DNA from: Deltaproteobacteria bacterium
Lineage (GTDB): Bacteria > Desulfobacterota_B > Binatia > Binatales > Binataceae
NCBI GenBank assembly: GCA_021827465.1
Contig: JAKAVX010000113.1
Location: 1 to 7,431, forward strand
Length of the DNA stretch: 7,431 nt
Reading direction: 5' to 3'
The notes beneath the pieces are model-generated. The model searched no databases. It saw only the letters and a list, made by a program, of their open reading frames with translations, and was not told the DNA's origin. The position numbers and the translations under genes are program-made. Of this stretch, positions 1-6,829 are shown in pieces. Position 1 is the first letter of the stretch. Each line of letters opens with the position of its first letter.

Positions 1-1130
1 ATCAGTTCACGTGCGCGCGCGTTGGAGAGCGGATGGTTCACGCCCGCGCGCACGTCGCGGTAATAGCGCTCCATCGGGAACTTCTTCAGGATTCCGTGTG
101 CGCCGACGGCCTCCATGCAATAGTCAACCGCGCGAACTGCGTTGTTGGTCGCGACGTACTTTGCGGTTACGACCCGCGCCAGGCCCGGCTCGCCCTTGAA
201 CGAAGCGGAACTTGCCAGGTACTCGTTCGCGATCCCGAGATAGAGCGCGCGCGACTGCGCGAGCAGCGCCTCGGCCTCGGCCACGGCGAACTGGATTCCG
301 GGCAGATACCTGATCGGGCGAGGCAGGGTGAGCGGCTTGAAGCGCGCGGTGAACTCCTTGGTGAACTTGAGCGCCGCGATCGCGATTCCCGTGTAAACCG
401 CGGCGACCGAAACGCTGAACCAGGTGAAGAGCGATATCGCGTTCTCGTCGACCGGGCCGATCGGGCGCGAGTCGGCCATCGCGATACTCGGCACGCGGAC
501 GTCCTTGATCACCATGTCGTGGCTCGCCGTCGCCCGCATCCCCATCGCGTTCCACGTCTCGATAAGTTCGAGACCCGGAGTTCCGCGCGGAATTACGAAC
601 GTCGCGGAGCGCGGCGGGGTTTCGTCCTCGATGGTCGCCATCACCATGAACAGATCGATCACAGGCGAGAGGCTGGTGAAGGTTTTGCGCCCGTTGAGCA
701 CGTAAAATTCACCGTCGCGCCGAGCCTTGGTCGCGAAATATCCCCAGTCGCCGCCCGTCTCCGGCTCGCTGATTCCGCCGCCGAGGATTTGCTTGCCGCG
801 TCCTATCGCGTCGAAGAAAAGCCTCTCTTCGGGGCGTCCGGTCGCGCGTTCCACCATGCTGCCGAGGCCAAACAGGTGCATGTTGATCGCGATCGCGGTT
901 GCGCCGCATCCCTGCGCAAGCTGTTCCTGGCAGAGTGCGTAATCGACCAGGCTCGCGCCGAGTCCGCCATGCTCCTCCGGGATTACGAGCGCGGTGTAGC
1001 CGGTCTCCTTCATGCGCTGCACGTTTTCGACCGGAAAGGAGTTGTTGAGGTCGTGTTCGGCGGCCCGAGTTGCGAAGTCGGCGGCCAGTTCCGCCGCGAG
1101 CGCCACCAGCTTTTTTCGGCTTTCAGCCAT
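1..1130 (-). CDS. Acyl-CoA dehydrogenase-fold flavoprotein (3' end outside window)
   Basis: The reading frame starts at the ATG complementary to 1130-1128 and stays open for 376 codons to the window edge, so only the extreme C-terminus is missing. A good Shine-Dalgarno (GGGAG, complement of 1144-1140) lies 9 nt upstream. The protein shows the three-part acyl-CoA dehydrogenase layout. The helical N-domain (about 1-115) includes VIPEEHGGLGAS at 49-60. The beta-domain (about 116-225) has the flavin/substrate motif SEPETGGD at 121-128 and NGRKTFTS at 146-153. The C-terminal helical domain has GAHGILKKFPMERYYRDVR at 343-361. By family knowledge such proteins bind FAD and oxidise acyl-CoA thioesters at the alpha-beta bond, passing electrons to ETF. 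The residues after RDVR (AGVNHPLSNA) do not contain the E-G-T catalytic glutamate motif, so a different chemistry, such as an ACAD-fold monooxygenase, is possible. The gene lies 110 bp downstream of the ABC1 kinase gene on the same strand. Substrate is unknown. Confidence 0.9.
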   Translation of the reverse strand, partial: MAESRKKLVALAAELAADFATRAAEHDLNNSFPVENVQRMKETGYTALVIPEEHGGLGASLVDYALCQEQLAQGCGATAIAINMHLFGLGSMVERATGRPEERLFFDAIGRGKQILGGGISEPETGGDWGYFATKARRDGEFYVLNGRKTFTSLSPVIDLFMVMATIEDETPPRSATFVIPRGTPGLELIETWNAMGMRATASHDMVIKDVRVPSIAMADSRPIGPVDENAISLFTWFSVSVAAVYTGIAIAALKFTKEFTARFKPLTLPRPIRYLPGIQFAVAEAEALLAQSRALYLGIANEYLASSASFKGEPGLARVVTAKYVATNNAVRAVDYCMEAVGAHGILKKFPMERYYRDVRAGVNHPLSNARAREL

Positions 1131-1185
1131 CGTGACTCGCTCCCGTTTCATGCACCCGTGCGCGTCGATCGCGTCCGGCGCGTTC

Positions 1186-1205
1186 AATTTCAATCGAAAG
1201 AAATT
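1186..1205. repeat. AT-rich 6-bp inverted repeat between the kinase and ACAD genes
   Basis: AATTTC (1186-1191) and GAAATT (1200-1205) are perfect inverted copies separated by 8 bases. They lie in an AT-rich island within an otherwise GC-rich 110-bp gap, about 56 bp upstream of the ACAD start codon. The position suits a regulator-binding site or part of a promoter for the ACAD gene. A repeat this short can also arise by chance, and I could not find a convincing -35/-10 pair around it. Confidence 0.3.
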
Positions 1206-1240
1206 ATCCCCCCGCGCGGCGTGAGCAAACCGTCGCCTGG

Positions 1241-2629
1241 CTACTTGGCCGCGGCGTCATCGACGGCCGCCGAGGCCGGCTGGGCGAGCAGTTGCCGTGC
1301 ATACGGCATGATCGTCGTGAACAGATCGACCTGCGAGTCCAGCGTCTTTCCAAGCCCGCTCAGAAGTCCCATCACGCGAGTGACTAAAAGCACGTCGGCG
1401 GGCACTTCGACAACAGGATTCTCGCGCACCGAGCGATGCAGCCGATCGGAGAACTCCTTGACGAATTCCGGCGTCGCGTAGGCCTTGCGATGCCTGATCG
1501 CGCTTCCAAGGAAAGCCTCGGACAGCGTGAGCAGCGTGTCGGGCGAGCCGTTGCGCGTGCGGAAGCCAAGCTCCTGGAAGGCGCGCACGATCCCGTCGCG
1601 GTCGTCGATCAGAATTGCGAGTGTGAGCCTGACGAGACCGTCGCGAAAGGTCGCGGGAAAATCCTTGGCGAGGCCGAAGTCGAGGAAGACCAGCGTGGGG
1701 CCGGGCTTGACGAAGATGTTTCCCGGATGCGGGTCGGCGTGAAAAAACCCGTCGCGCAAAACCTGCTCGCAGAAGACTTCGGTAAGCCTCTGCGCGACGG
1801 CGCGCCGATCGATTCCCGCCCGCTCCAGCGCCTCGACGTCGGAAATCTTGATCCCGTCCACCAGTTCCATCGTGAGCACGCGTCGGGTCGTGTACTCGCG
1901 GTAAACCTCGGGCACGATCACCGTCGGGTCCGAGGCGAAGTTGCTGCGCATCGTCTCGGCGTTCTCAGCCTCGTGCTCGAAGTCGAGTTCCATCGGAACG
2001 TACTTGAGCGCCTCGCGCACGATCACGCGGAAATCGAAGTCGCGCTCCAGGAATGCAAGCGCGCGGAGCACGAAAGTGAAGTTCTTCAGATCGAGCCTGA
2101 CAATTCCGTCGATTCCCGGATACTGCACCTTGACCGCGCACGCACGCCCGTCGCGAAGGCGGGCGCGATGCACCTGCGCGAGCGAGGCCGACGCGAGTGG
2201 GGTTTCGTCGAACTCGGAGAAGATCGCGTCGAGAGGCTTTTTCAGCTCGCGCTCGATTTGCCCGCGGATCATCGCAAACGGACGCGCCGGAACGCGGTCG
2301 TGCAGGCCCGAGAGCGTATTGATCCATTCATCGGGCAAGAGGTCGGCGCGGGTTGCGATGAACTGCGAGGCCTTGATGAGCAAGCCTTCGAGCCTGACCG
2401 CGGTGCGATAGAGCGCGCGCGCCGAGCGCAGGTCCTGACGGCGATAGCGCTCGTCGGTCTTGGTACTACCCACCGCGCGATCCCATAGCTGGATCGCCTT
2501 GTAGCCCGCATAGACGCGCGCGGCGAGGAATGCCACCGCCGAGAAACGGCGGACGCGCTCAAGAACGCCGGGATCCTCGGTTCCGGAGGGAAAAACGGGA
2601 ACGGCGGAATCGGGCTTGCTCGAATTCAT
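1241..2629 (-). CDS. AarF/ABC1/UbiB-family atypical kinase-like protein
   Basis: A 462-residue ABC1-family protein. Family hallmarks appear in order. The N-terminal extension has the KxGQ region at 86-89, read here as KASQ and followed by FIATRADLLP. Next come the Ala-rich loop ASASLAQVHRA (146-156), the catalytic lysine in AVKVQYPG (K167), and the conserved ELDFEHEAENAE (214-225). The catalytic loop HADPHPGN is at 297-304 (D299, N304) and the metal-binding LDFGLAK at 316-322 (D317). Members such as UbiB and Coq8/ADCK3 have ATPase activity and support ubiquinone or isoprenoid-lipid metabolism; many bacterial members have no assigned role. It is shorter than E. coli UbiB and lacks the two C-terminal membrane helices. 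A moderately hydrophobic stretch at 29-49 might contact the membrane. The Gly-to-Ser change in KxGQ is unusual, since that motif normally occludes the active site. The start has no clear Shine-Dalgarno, but the N-terminus has family-like length. It ends with TAG at 1243-1241. No other quinone gene lies nearby, so I do not assign ubiB. Confidence 0.92.
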   Translation of the reverse strand: MNSSKPDSAVPVFPSGTEDPGVLERVRRFSAVAFLAARVYAGYKAIQLWDRAVGSTKTDERYRRQDLRSARALYRTAVRLEGLLIKASQFIATRADLLPDEWINTLSGLHDRVPARPFAMIRGQIERELKKPLDAIFSEFDETPLASASLAQVHRARLRDGRACAVKVQYPGIDGIVRLDLKNFTFVLRALAFLERDFDFRVIVREALKYVPMELDFEHEAENAETMRSNFASDPTVIVPEVYREYTTRRVLTMELVDGIKISDVEALERAGIDRRAVAQRLTEVFCEQVLRDGFFHADPHPGNIFVKPGPTLVFLDFGLAKDFPATFRDGLVRLTLAILIDDRDGIVRAFQELGFRTRNGSPDTLLTLSEAFLGSAIRHRKAYATPEFVKEFSDRLHRSVRENPVVEVPADVLLVTRVMGLLSGLGKTLDSQVDLFTTIMPYARQLLAQPASAAVDDAAAK

Positions 2630-2661
2630 TTCGGATTGAAAGAGGGAAACGGCTTGCCAAC

Positions 2662-2690
2662 ATTTTAGCCGACGTAAGAGTTGTGGAGAA
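2662..2690 (-). promoter_or_regulatory. Possible promoter of the AarF/ABC1 gene
   Basis: On the minus strand TAAAAT (complement of 2667-2662) matches the sigma-70 -10 consensus at 5 of 6 bases. A weak -35-like TTCTCC (complement of 2690-2685) lies 17 bases upstream. The -10 element ends about 32 bases before the kinase start codon, which would give a short leader. The -10 is good for GC-rich DNA; the -35 is poor. Confidence 0.4.
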
Positions 2691-2724
2691 CAGAGCGGAA
2701 GCTTCGCGCGTGGACCGCGCGTCC

Positions 2725-2753
2725 TTGACTGGAAGCATTACGGGGGCTACCCT
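2725..2753 (+). promoter_or_regulatory. Possible promoter for a leader RNA upstream of the MFS gene
   Basis: TTGACT at 2725-2730 matches the -35 consensus at 5 of 6 bases, followed at a 17-base spacing by TACCCT at 2748-2753, a weak -10. Transcription would begin near 2760 and run into the strong hairpin at 2842-2880. A promoter upstream of that hairpin is expected, because only 20 bp separate the hairpin from the MFS start codon. Confidence 0.35.
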
Positions 2754-2787
2754 CACGAGCCTCATCATCGGGGGAAGCATGCATACC

Positions 2788-2820
2788 ATGAAGACGACGG
2801 GCCGCGACGACAAGCGCTGA
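2788..2820 (+). other. Candidate 10-codon leader ORF before the terminator
   Basis: ATG at 2788 opens MKTTGRDDKR followed by TGA. An alternative ATG at 2779 adds MHT in the same frame. A purine-rich GGGGGAAG at 2770-2777 sits 10 bases before the second ATG, an acceptable Shine-Dalgarno distance. The stop lies 21 bases before the terminator hairpin, which resembles the order seen in transcription-attenuation leaders. Such short ORFs are common by chance, there is no strong run of one regulatory codon (only two adjacent Thr codons), and I found no matching antiterminator arm. Treat it as a hypothesis. Confidence 0.2.
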
Positions 2821-2841
2821 AACCACTTCGATACGTGGCTC

Positions 2842-2880
2842 GAAAAAGCCTCGGGAGCTTTGGAGCCCCGGGGCTTTTTC
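2842..2880 (+). terminator. Strong intrinsic terminator-like hairpin just before the MFS gene
   Basis: GAAAAAGCCTCGGG (2842-2855) pairs with CCCGGGGCTTTTTC (2867-2880) over 14 bp including one G-U. After a single bulged A, GCT/AGC adds 3 more pairs around a TTGG loop. The 3' arm ends in TTTTTC and continues TTTG, a typical U-tract on the plus strand. On the minus strand the A-run of the left arm also reads as TTTTTC, so the hairpin could act in both directions. No minus-strand gene runs into it, so the plus-strand reading implies a transcript that starts upstream in this intergenic region. Confidence 0.8.
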
Positions 2881-2900
2881 TTTGACCAAAGAGTGAACCG

Positions 2901-4163
2901 ATGACGCCCGAGAGGCAAACCGCGATGCCCGCGATGAGTGTGGGCGAGGTGATGAGGCGCTACTACGTCGTGCAGCTCGCCTATTCGCTCGCGGGCGGAT
3001 TCCTGTTCGGCGTGTACCCGATATTCCTGCACTCGCGCGGCCTCGATCAGTTCCAGATAAACAGCGTGCTCGCGACCTATTTCGTGGTGCTGTTCCTGAC
3101 CGACGTTCCAACGGGAGCGTTTGCCGACGCGCTCGGACGCCGGCCCTCGTTCGTGCTCGGAAACGCACTGCGCGTCGCGGCGTTCGTTACCTATTTCTTC
3201 GCCCATCATTACTTCGTCTTCCTGATCGCGGAAAGTATCGACGGAATCGGCACCACCTTCGCCAACGGAGCCGTGGATGCGTGGGGCGTTGACGCACTTG
3301 ACCGCGCAGGCCACGTCGGCGTGAAGGACAGGATTTTCTCGCGCATCACGCAGCTCATGAACTCGGGCTTCATGATCTCGGCGATCGTCGGCGCGTACAT
3401 CGCCGACGTGAATATCGCGTGGCCGTGGCTGTGCGGCGCGGCCGGCTATTTCGTCGCGGCGTTTATCGGGATGGCGATGATGACCGGCGAGAGCGAACGC
3501 GAGGCGCATGTCGATTTCGCCGCGCTGCCCCGCCAGATAGTCGCGCGCGTCACCGAAGGTTTCGGCGAAGGCTTCTCTAGCCGGGCGGTGATGGGGCTGA
3601 GCTTGGCCGGCGCGATAACGCTCGCCGCATGGGCGCCGTACTGGCTCGAATGGCCGATCCTGTTCAACCGAAGCTACGGCGTGGGCGTGTGGATTATCGG
3701 ATGGATCTACTGCCTGCTGACGCTGGCGCGGATTGTCGGCGCGGAAGCGGTGTCGCGGATGCACGCCGACGAAGGCTCGCGCGCGGGCCGGCTCGCCGCC
3801 CTGGTTATCGTCGCGAGCGTATGCCTTGCCGTGGCCGGGATGCTGAGCAGCCGGCCGAACATCGCGCTCGCGATTCTGTTCGTCATGAACCTGTGCACTG
3901 GCGCGATCCAGCCGCTCACGCAGAGCTGGTTCAACGAGCAGGTTGGCCCGGGACGGCGGGCCACGATGCTGTCGTTTTCGAGCACGCTCGGCACGATGGG
4001 CGGTTCAATGGGTCTGCTGTTCGGCGGCTACGTGGCCGATACTGCCGGACTGGCGACGGCGTGGCAGGTGGCAGGGGCGATCTCGCTGGTCGCCGCTCCG
4101 TGCTACTGGATGCTGCGGCCGAGGGCACCGCGGGCGGTTGCGACCGCCGGTGCGGGACACTGA
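2901..4163 (+). CDS. MFS transporter, 12 transmembrane helices, substrate unknown
   Basis: A 420-residue protein with 12 predicted hydrophobic helices (about 21-43, 52-74, 84-101, 104-125, 150-170, 173-194, 229-250, 258-282, 297-315, 319-338, 355-378, 385-405) and a central cytoplasmic loop around 195-228. Signature motif A is clear as DVPTGAFADALGRR at 68-81 between helices 2 and 3. Helix 4 is followed by NGAVDAWGVDAL (122-133), and the second half has WFNEQVGPGRRATMLSFSS (343-361). These are typical of a group of uncharacterised MFS proteins with PTGAxAD motifs. It probably moves a small solute across the inner membrane by proton coupling; the substrate cannot be read from sequence. The ATG at 2901 has a modest AAAGAG upstream. 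In-frame ATGs at 2925, 2934 and 2952 also precede helix 1. It lies upstream of, and in the same direction as, alaC-hom-thrC, which makes an amino-acid-related role possible but unproven. Confidence 0.9.
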   Translation: MTPERQTAMPAMSVGEVMRRYYVVQLAYSLAGGFLFGVYPIFLHSRGLDQFQINSVLATYFVVLFLTDVPTGAFADALGRRPSFVLGNALRVAAFVTYFFAHHYFVFLIAESIDGIGTTFANGAVDAWGVDALDRAGHVGVKDRIFSRITQLMNSGFMISAIVGAYIADVNIAWPWLCGAAGYFVAAFIGMAMMTGESEREAHVDFAALPRQIVARVTEGFGEGFSSRAVMGLSLAGAITLAAWAPYWLEWPILFNRSYGVGVWIIGWIYCLLTLARIVGAEAVSRMHADEGSRAGRLAALVIVASVCLAVAGMLSSRPNIALAILFVMNLCTGAIQPLTQSWFNEQVGPGRRATMLSFSSTLGTMGGSMGLLFGGYVADTAGLATAWQVAGAISLVAAPCYWMLRPRAPRAVATAGAGH

Positions 4164-4200
4164 CAGGGCCGTATCGGCGAGGACTGCTACTAGCGGGATT

Positions 4201-4238
4201 GCGCCGGGTCGGTTAAAACTTATGACGTTATCCGGCGC
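4201..4238 (+). repeat. Inverted repeat flanking an AT-rich segment upstream of alaC
   Basis: GCGCCGGGT (4201-4209) and ATCCGGCGC (4230-4238) can pair over 9 bp with one G-U. They enclose a 20-base AT-richer loop in the 110-bp gap between the MFS and aminotransferase genes. There is no U-tract after it, so it is not a classic terminator. A weak promoter-like pair, TTGCGC (4199-4204) and TATGAC (4221-4226) at 16 bases spacing, overlaps it. The repeat could therefore be an operator or a leader structure for the alaC-hom-thrC transcript. Confidence 0.35.
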
Positions 4239-4273
4239 GCGGGGCCGTCTGTGGCGTCCGAAGTTGGGGAGCG

Positions 4274-5485
4274 ATGGAATTTCCCAGAATCAAGCGACTA
4301 CCGCCATACGTTTTCAACGTTATCGGGGATTTATGTCTCAAGGCGCGGCGCGCCGGCGACGACATAATCGACTTCGGGATGGGCAATCCCGACCTCGCCA
4401 CGCCGCCTCATATCGTGAGCAAGCTTATCGAGGCCGCGTCCAAACCCGCCAACCATCGCTATTCCGTCTCGCGCGGCGTGTACAAGCTAAGGCTCGCGAT
4501 CGCCGACTGGTACAAACGCCGCTACGGCGTCGAGCTTGACCCCGACAGCGAGGCGATCGTCACGATAGGCTCCAAGGAAGGCCTCGCCCATCTTGCGATA
4601 GCCGCGCTTGACCAGGGCGACGTGGTGCTCGCGCCGACGCCGACCTATCCGATTCATCAATACGGATGCATCATCGCGGGCGCGCAGGTCCACGGCGTGC
4701 CGATCGGCAACGGCGAGGATTTCTTCGAGGCGATGATGGCGGTCGTCAGCCGATGCTGGCCGCGGCCGAAGATGATGATCCTCAACTTCCCGCACAATCC
4801 GACTACTGCGACAGTCGATATGTTGTTCATGGAGCGGGTGGTCGATTTCGCCCGTGAGAACCAGATCCTCGTGGTCCACGATTTCGCCTACGCGGACCTC
4901 TGCTTCGACGGCTACCAGGCGCCGTCGCTGATGCAGGTGCGGGGGGCGAAAGAAATCGGCGTCGAATTCTTTACACTCTCCAAGAGCTACAACATGCCGG
5001 GATGGCGCGTGGGCTTCTGCGTCGGCAACCCTGAGATGATAGCGGCGCTGACCCGGCTCAAGTCGTATTTTGACTACGGAATGTTCACGCCCGTCCAGGT
5101 CGCGGCGATAGCGGCGCTGAACGGCCCGCAGGAATGCGTCGCCGAAACGGTCGAGACCTATCGCAAGCGGCGCGACGTTTTGGTCGAGGGACTGAACCGC
5201 GCCGGATGGCCGGTCGAAAAGCCCAAGGCCACGATGTTCGTATGGGCGCCGATTCCGGAGCCGATGCGCGCGATGGGCTCGCTGGAGTTCGCCAAGTTTC
5301 TGCTTTCCGAAGCGAAGGTCGCGGTCTCGCCGGGCGTGGGCTTCGGCGCCGACGGCGACGGCTTCGTCCGTTTTGCGCTAATCGAAAACGAGCATCGCAC
5401 GCGCCAGGCGATCCGCGGTATCAAGAGCGCGCTGGCCCGCGCGGGTGGTTTCGGCAACGGGCGCCATGTCGCCCGCGCCTCATAG
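4274..5485 (+). CDS. alaC: AlaC-type PLP-dependent aminotransferase (class I/II)
   Basis: A 403-residue fold-type I aminotransferase that from memory aligns along its length with E. coli AlaC (glutamate-pyruvate transaminase). Shared segments include RLPPYVFN (8-15), [18 protein letters not shown] (31-48), [14 protein letters not shown] (94-107), [18 protein letters not shown] (231-248) and [15 protein letters not shown] (335-349). The PLP-binding lysine is K237. Other active-site residues are N175 in NFPHNP, D203 and Y206 in HDFAYAD, and the substrate carboxylate-binding arginine R366 in VRFALIEN. The expected reaction is pyruvate plus glutamate to alanine plus 2-oxoglutarate in the cytosol. 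Related enzymes have been annotated as aspartate aminotransferase, and the position before hom leaves aspartate use open. GGGGAG (4266-4271) is only 2 bases from the ATG, which is close for a Shine-Dalgarno, but the N-terminus matches E. coli AlaC well. It ends 19 bp before the chosen hom start, so the two are almost certainly co-transcribed. Confidence 0.92.
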   Translation: MEFPRIKRLPPYVFNVIGDLCLKARRAGDDIIDFGMGNPDLATPPHIVSKLIEAASKPANHRYSVSRGVYKLRLAIADWYKRRYGVELDPDSEAIVTIGSKEGLAHLAIAALDQGDVVLAPTPTYPIHQYGCIIAGAQVHGVPIGNGEDFFEAMMAVVSRCWPRPKMMILNFPHNPTTATVDMLFMERVVDFARENQILVVHDFAYADLCFDGYQAPSLMQVRGAKEIGVEFFTLSKSYNMPGWRVGFCVGNPEMIAALTRLKSYFDYGMFTPVQVAAIAALNGPQECVAETVETYRKRRDVLVEGLNRAGWPVEKPKATMFVWAPIPEPMRAMGSLEFAKFLLSEAKVAVSPGVGFGADGDGFVRFALIENEHRTRQAIRGIKSALARAGGFGNGRHVARAS

Positions 5486-5487
5486 TT

Positions 5488-5504
5488 GGAAGCGGGTGGG
5501 GGGA
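5488..5504 (+). promoter_or_regulatory. Purine-rich ribosome-binding region deciding the hom start
   Basis: A G/A-rich tract (GGAAG at 5488-5492, then GGGTGGGGGGA to 5504) lies between the alaC stop codon and the GTG at 5505. It is the only strong Shine-Dalgarno-like stretch near the candidate hom starts. GGAAG is 12 bases from GTG 5505 and 3 bases from GTG 5496, so either GTG could be used. Neither GTG 5445 nor ATG 5466 has a comparable element. Confidence 0.45.
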
Positions 5505-6827
5505 GTGGCTCGTACAACCGTAGCGCCGGTGCGGATAGGCCTGCTCGGATGCGGTACTATCGGCACGGGCGTCGTCAAACTGCTTAGGCAAAACGGCGGC
5601 CTGCTCGCGCAGAGGCTCGGCCGTCCGCTGGAACTCGTCGCGGTGGTGGACAAGCTGCTCACGCCGCGAAACGCGCTTCGCATCCCGACTTCGATGATGG
5701 TGCACGACCCGGCCGCGATGGTCGAGCGTCCGGATATCGATATCGTCGTCGAGCTTTTCGGCGGCATCGAACCCGCCCGAAGCCTCATCCTGAAGGCGCT
5801 CGCCGCGGGCAAGGACGTTGTCACCGCCAACAAGCTTCTGCTCGCCGAGCATGGCGAAGAGATTTTCCGCGCAGCGGAGAAGGCCGGCGCCGGAGTCGGC
5901 TTCGAGGCGAGCGTGGGCGGCGGTATCCCGATTATCCGCACGCTGCGCGAGGCGCTCGCCGGCGATCGTCAGTCCGCGGTTTACGGAATCGTCAACGGCA
6001 CCTGCAATTCAATCCTGACGACCATGAGCGAGAGCGATGTCGAGTTCGGCGACGCGCTCAAGCAGGCGCAGGCCGCGGGGCTGGCTGAAGCGAACCCCGC
6101 GCTCGATATCGAAGGCCATGACACCGCGCACAAGCTCTGCCTCCTGGCCGGGCTCGCCTTCGGCGCGATGCTGAAACCCTCCGAGGTCCATACCGAAGGA
6201 ATCACGCACGTCACGCAGACCGATATCCGTTTCGCCCGGGAGCTCGGCTTTACGATAAAGCTGCTTGCGATCGCCAAGAACGACGACGGTGCGATCGAGG
6301 CGCGGGTGCATCCCACGATGGTTCCGGCGCGTCATGTGCTGGCGAGCGTGGGCGGCGCGTTTAACGCCATCTATATCCACGGTGAGGCGCTCGGCTCTAC
6401 GATGTACCTCGGCCTCGGCGCGGGGCAGATGCCGACCGCGACCGCAGTTGTTGCGGATATCCTCGATCTGGCGCGCGAGCGGCTCGGCGGCGGCGCGACC
6501 CGATCCCATCCGCTCGGCTATCCGGTAAGCTTTATCAAGCGCGCCCGTGTCAAGCCGATGGCCGACGTGATATGCGAGTACTACCTGCGATTCATGGCCG
6601 AGGATAAACCGGGCGTGCTCGGAAGGATCGCGTCGGTGCTGGGACGCAACCACATATCGATCGCGTCTGTGATCCAGCAGGACAGGGACGTGGCCAGGAC
6701 CGTGCCGGTCATAATGCGCACCCACGAGGCGTCGGAGAGAAACCTGATGCGCGCGCTCGGGCAGATTTCGCGCCAGCGGATCGTCGAGGCGCCGCCGGTA
6801 TTCATCAGAATTGAGGAGCGACTTTAG
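5505..6827 (+). CDS. hom: Homoserine dehydrogenase with C-terminal ACT domain
   Basis: Reduces aspartate 4-semialdehyde to homoserine with NAD(P)H, the branch point to threonine and methionine. From the GTG at 5505 the protein is 440 residues, normal for a monofunctional enzyme. The Rossmann motif [11 protein letters not shown] is at 12-22, TANK at 107-110, EASVGGGIP at 134-142 and NGTCN at 164-168. The catalytic region [19 protein letters not shown] follows at 192-210 (E195, D206, K210), then [14 protein letters not shown] at 305-318. A C-terminal ACT domain (about 358-435, with [15 protein letters not shown]) normally mediates feedback inhibition by threonine. The frame extends upstream to a GTG at 5445, with ATG 5466 and GTG 5496 between. 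I prefer GTG 5505 because it avoids overlap with alaC, follows a GGAAGCGGGTGGGGGGA purine tract, and leaves a normal short lead-in to the Rossmann fold. The stop TAG is 2 bases before the thrC ATG. Confidence 0.96.
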   Translation: MARTTVAPVRIGLLGCGTIGTGVVKLLRQNGGLLAQRLGRPLELVAVVDKLLTPRNALRIPTSMMVHDPAAMVERPDIDIVVELFGGIEPARSLILKALAAGKDVVTANKLLLAEHGEEIFRAAEKAGAGVGFEASVGGGIPIIRTLREALAGDRQSAVYGIVNGTCNSILTTMSESDVEFGDALKQAQAAGLAEANPALDIEGHDTAHKLCLLAGLAFGAMLKPSEVHTEGITHVTQTDIRFARELGFTIKLLAIAKNDDGAIEARVHPTMVPARHVLASVGGAFNAIYIHGEALGSTMYLGLGAGQMPTATAVVADILDLARERLGGGATRSHPLGYPVSFIKRARVKPMADVICEYYLRFMAEDKPGVLGRIASVLGRNHISIASVIQQDRDVARTVPVIMRTHEASERNLMRALGQISRQRIVEAPPVFIRIEERL

Positions 6828-6829
6828 CG

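Noticed and set aside
33..1481. Long plus-strand ORF (482 codons) opposite the ACAD gene
   Set aside because: Its translation is Arg/Ala/His-rich with no recognisable domain, and it lies antisense to a clear acyl-CoA dehydrogenase frame. This is typical of shadow frames in GC-rich DNA.
1436..2488. Plus-strand ORF (350 codons) opposite the ABC1 kinase gene
   Set aside because: It is antisense to an intact, motif-complete kinase frame and has low-complexity charged composition. No independent evidence supports it.
2710..2820. 36-codon plus-strand ORF from GTG 2710 with several Thr and Ile codons, considered as a threonine-operon leader peptide
   Set aside because: Its start would lie upstream of the best promoter candidate, there is no Shine-Dalgarno at the GTG, and the Thr codons are scattered rather than clustered. 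Only the shorter ATG-initiated version is kept, as a weak candidate.
2823..2844. Possible pseudoknot from CCAC/GTGG and TTCGA/TCGAA
   Set aside because: The two stems interleave with a zero-length first loop and a one-base last loop, which is sterically unlikely. They are better viewed as weak alternative hairpins.
2559..3764. Minus-strand ORF (401 codons) across the intergenic region and the MFS gene
   Set aside because: It is rich in Arg, His and Glu with no family signature, and it crosses the terminator and the MFS gene, which has clear membrane helices and motif A.
4168..4178. GCCG-TAT-CGGC mini hairpin after the MFS stop codon, considered as a terminator
   Set aside because: It has only 4 bp and no U-tract, as expected by chance in GC-rich sequence.
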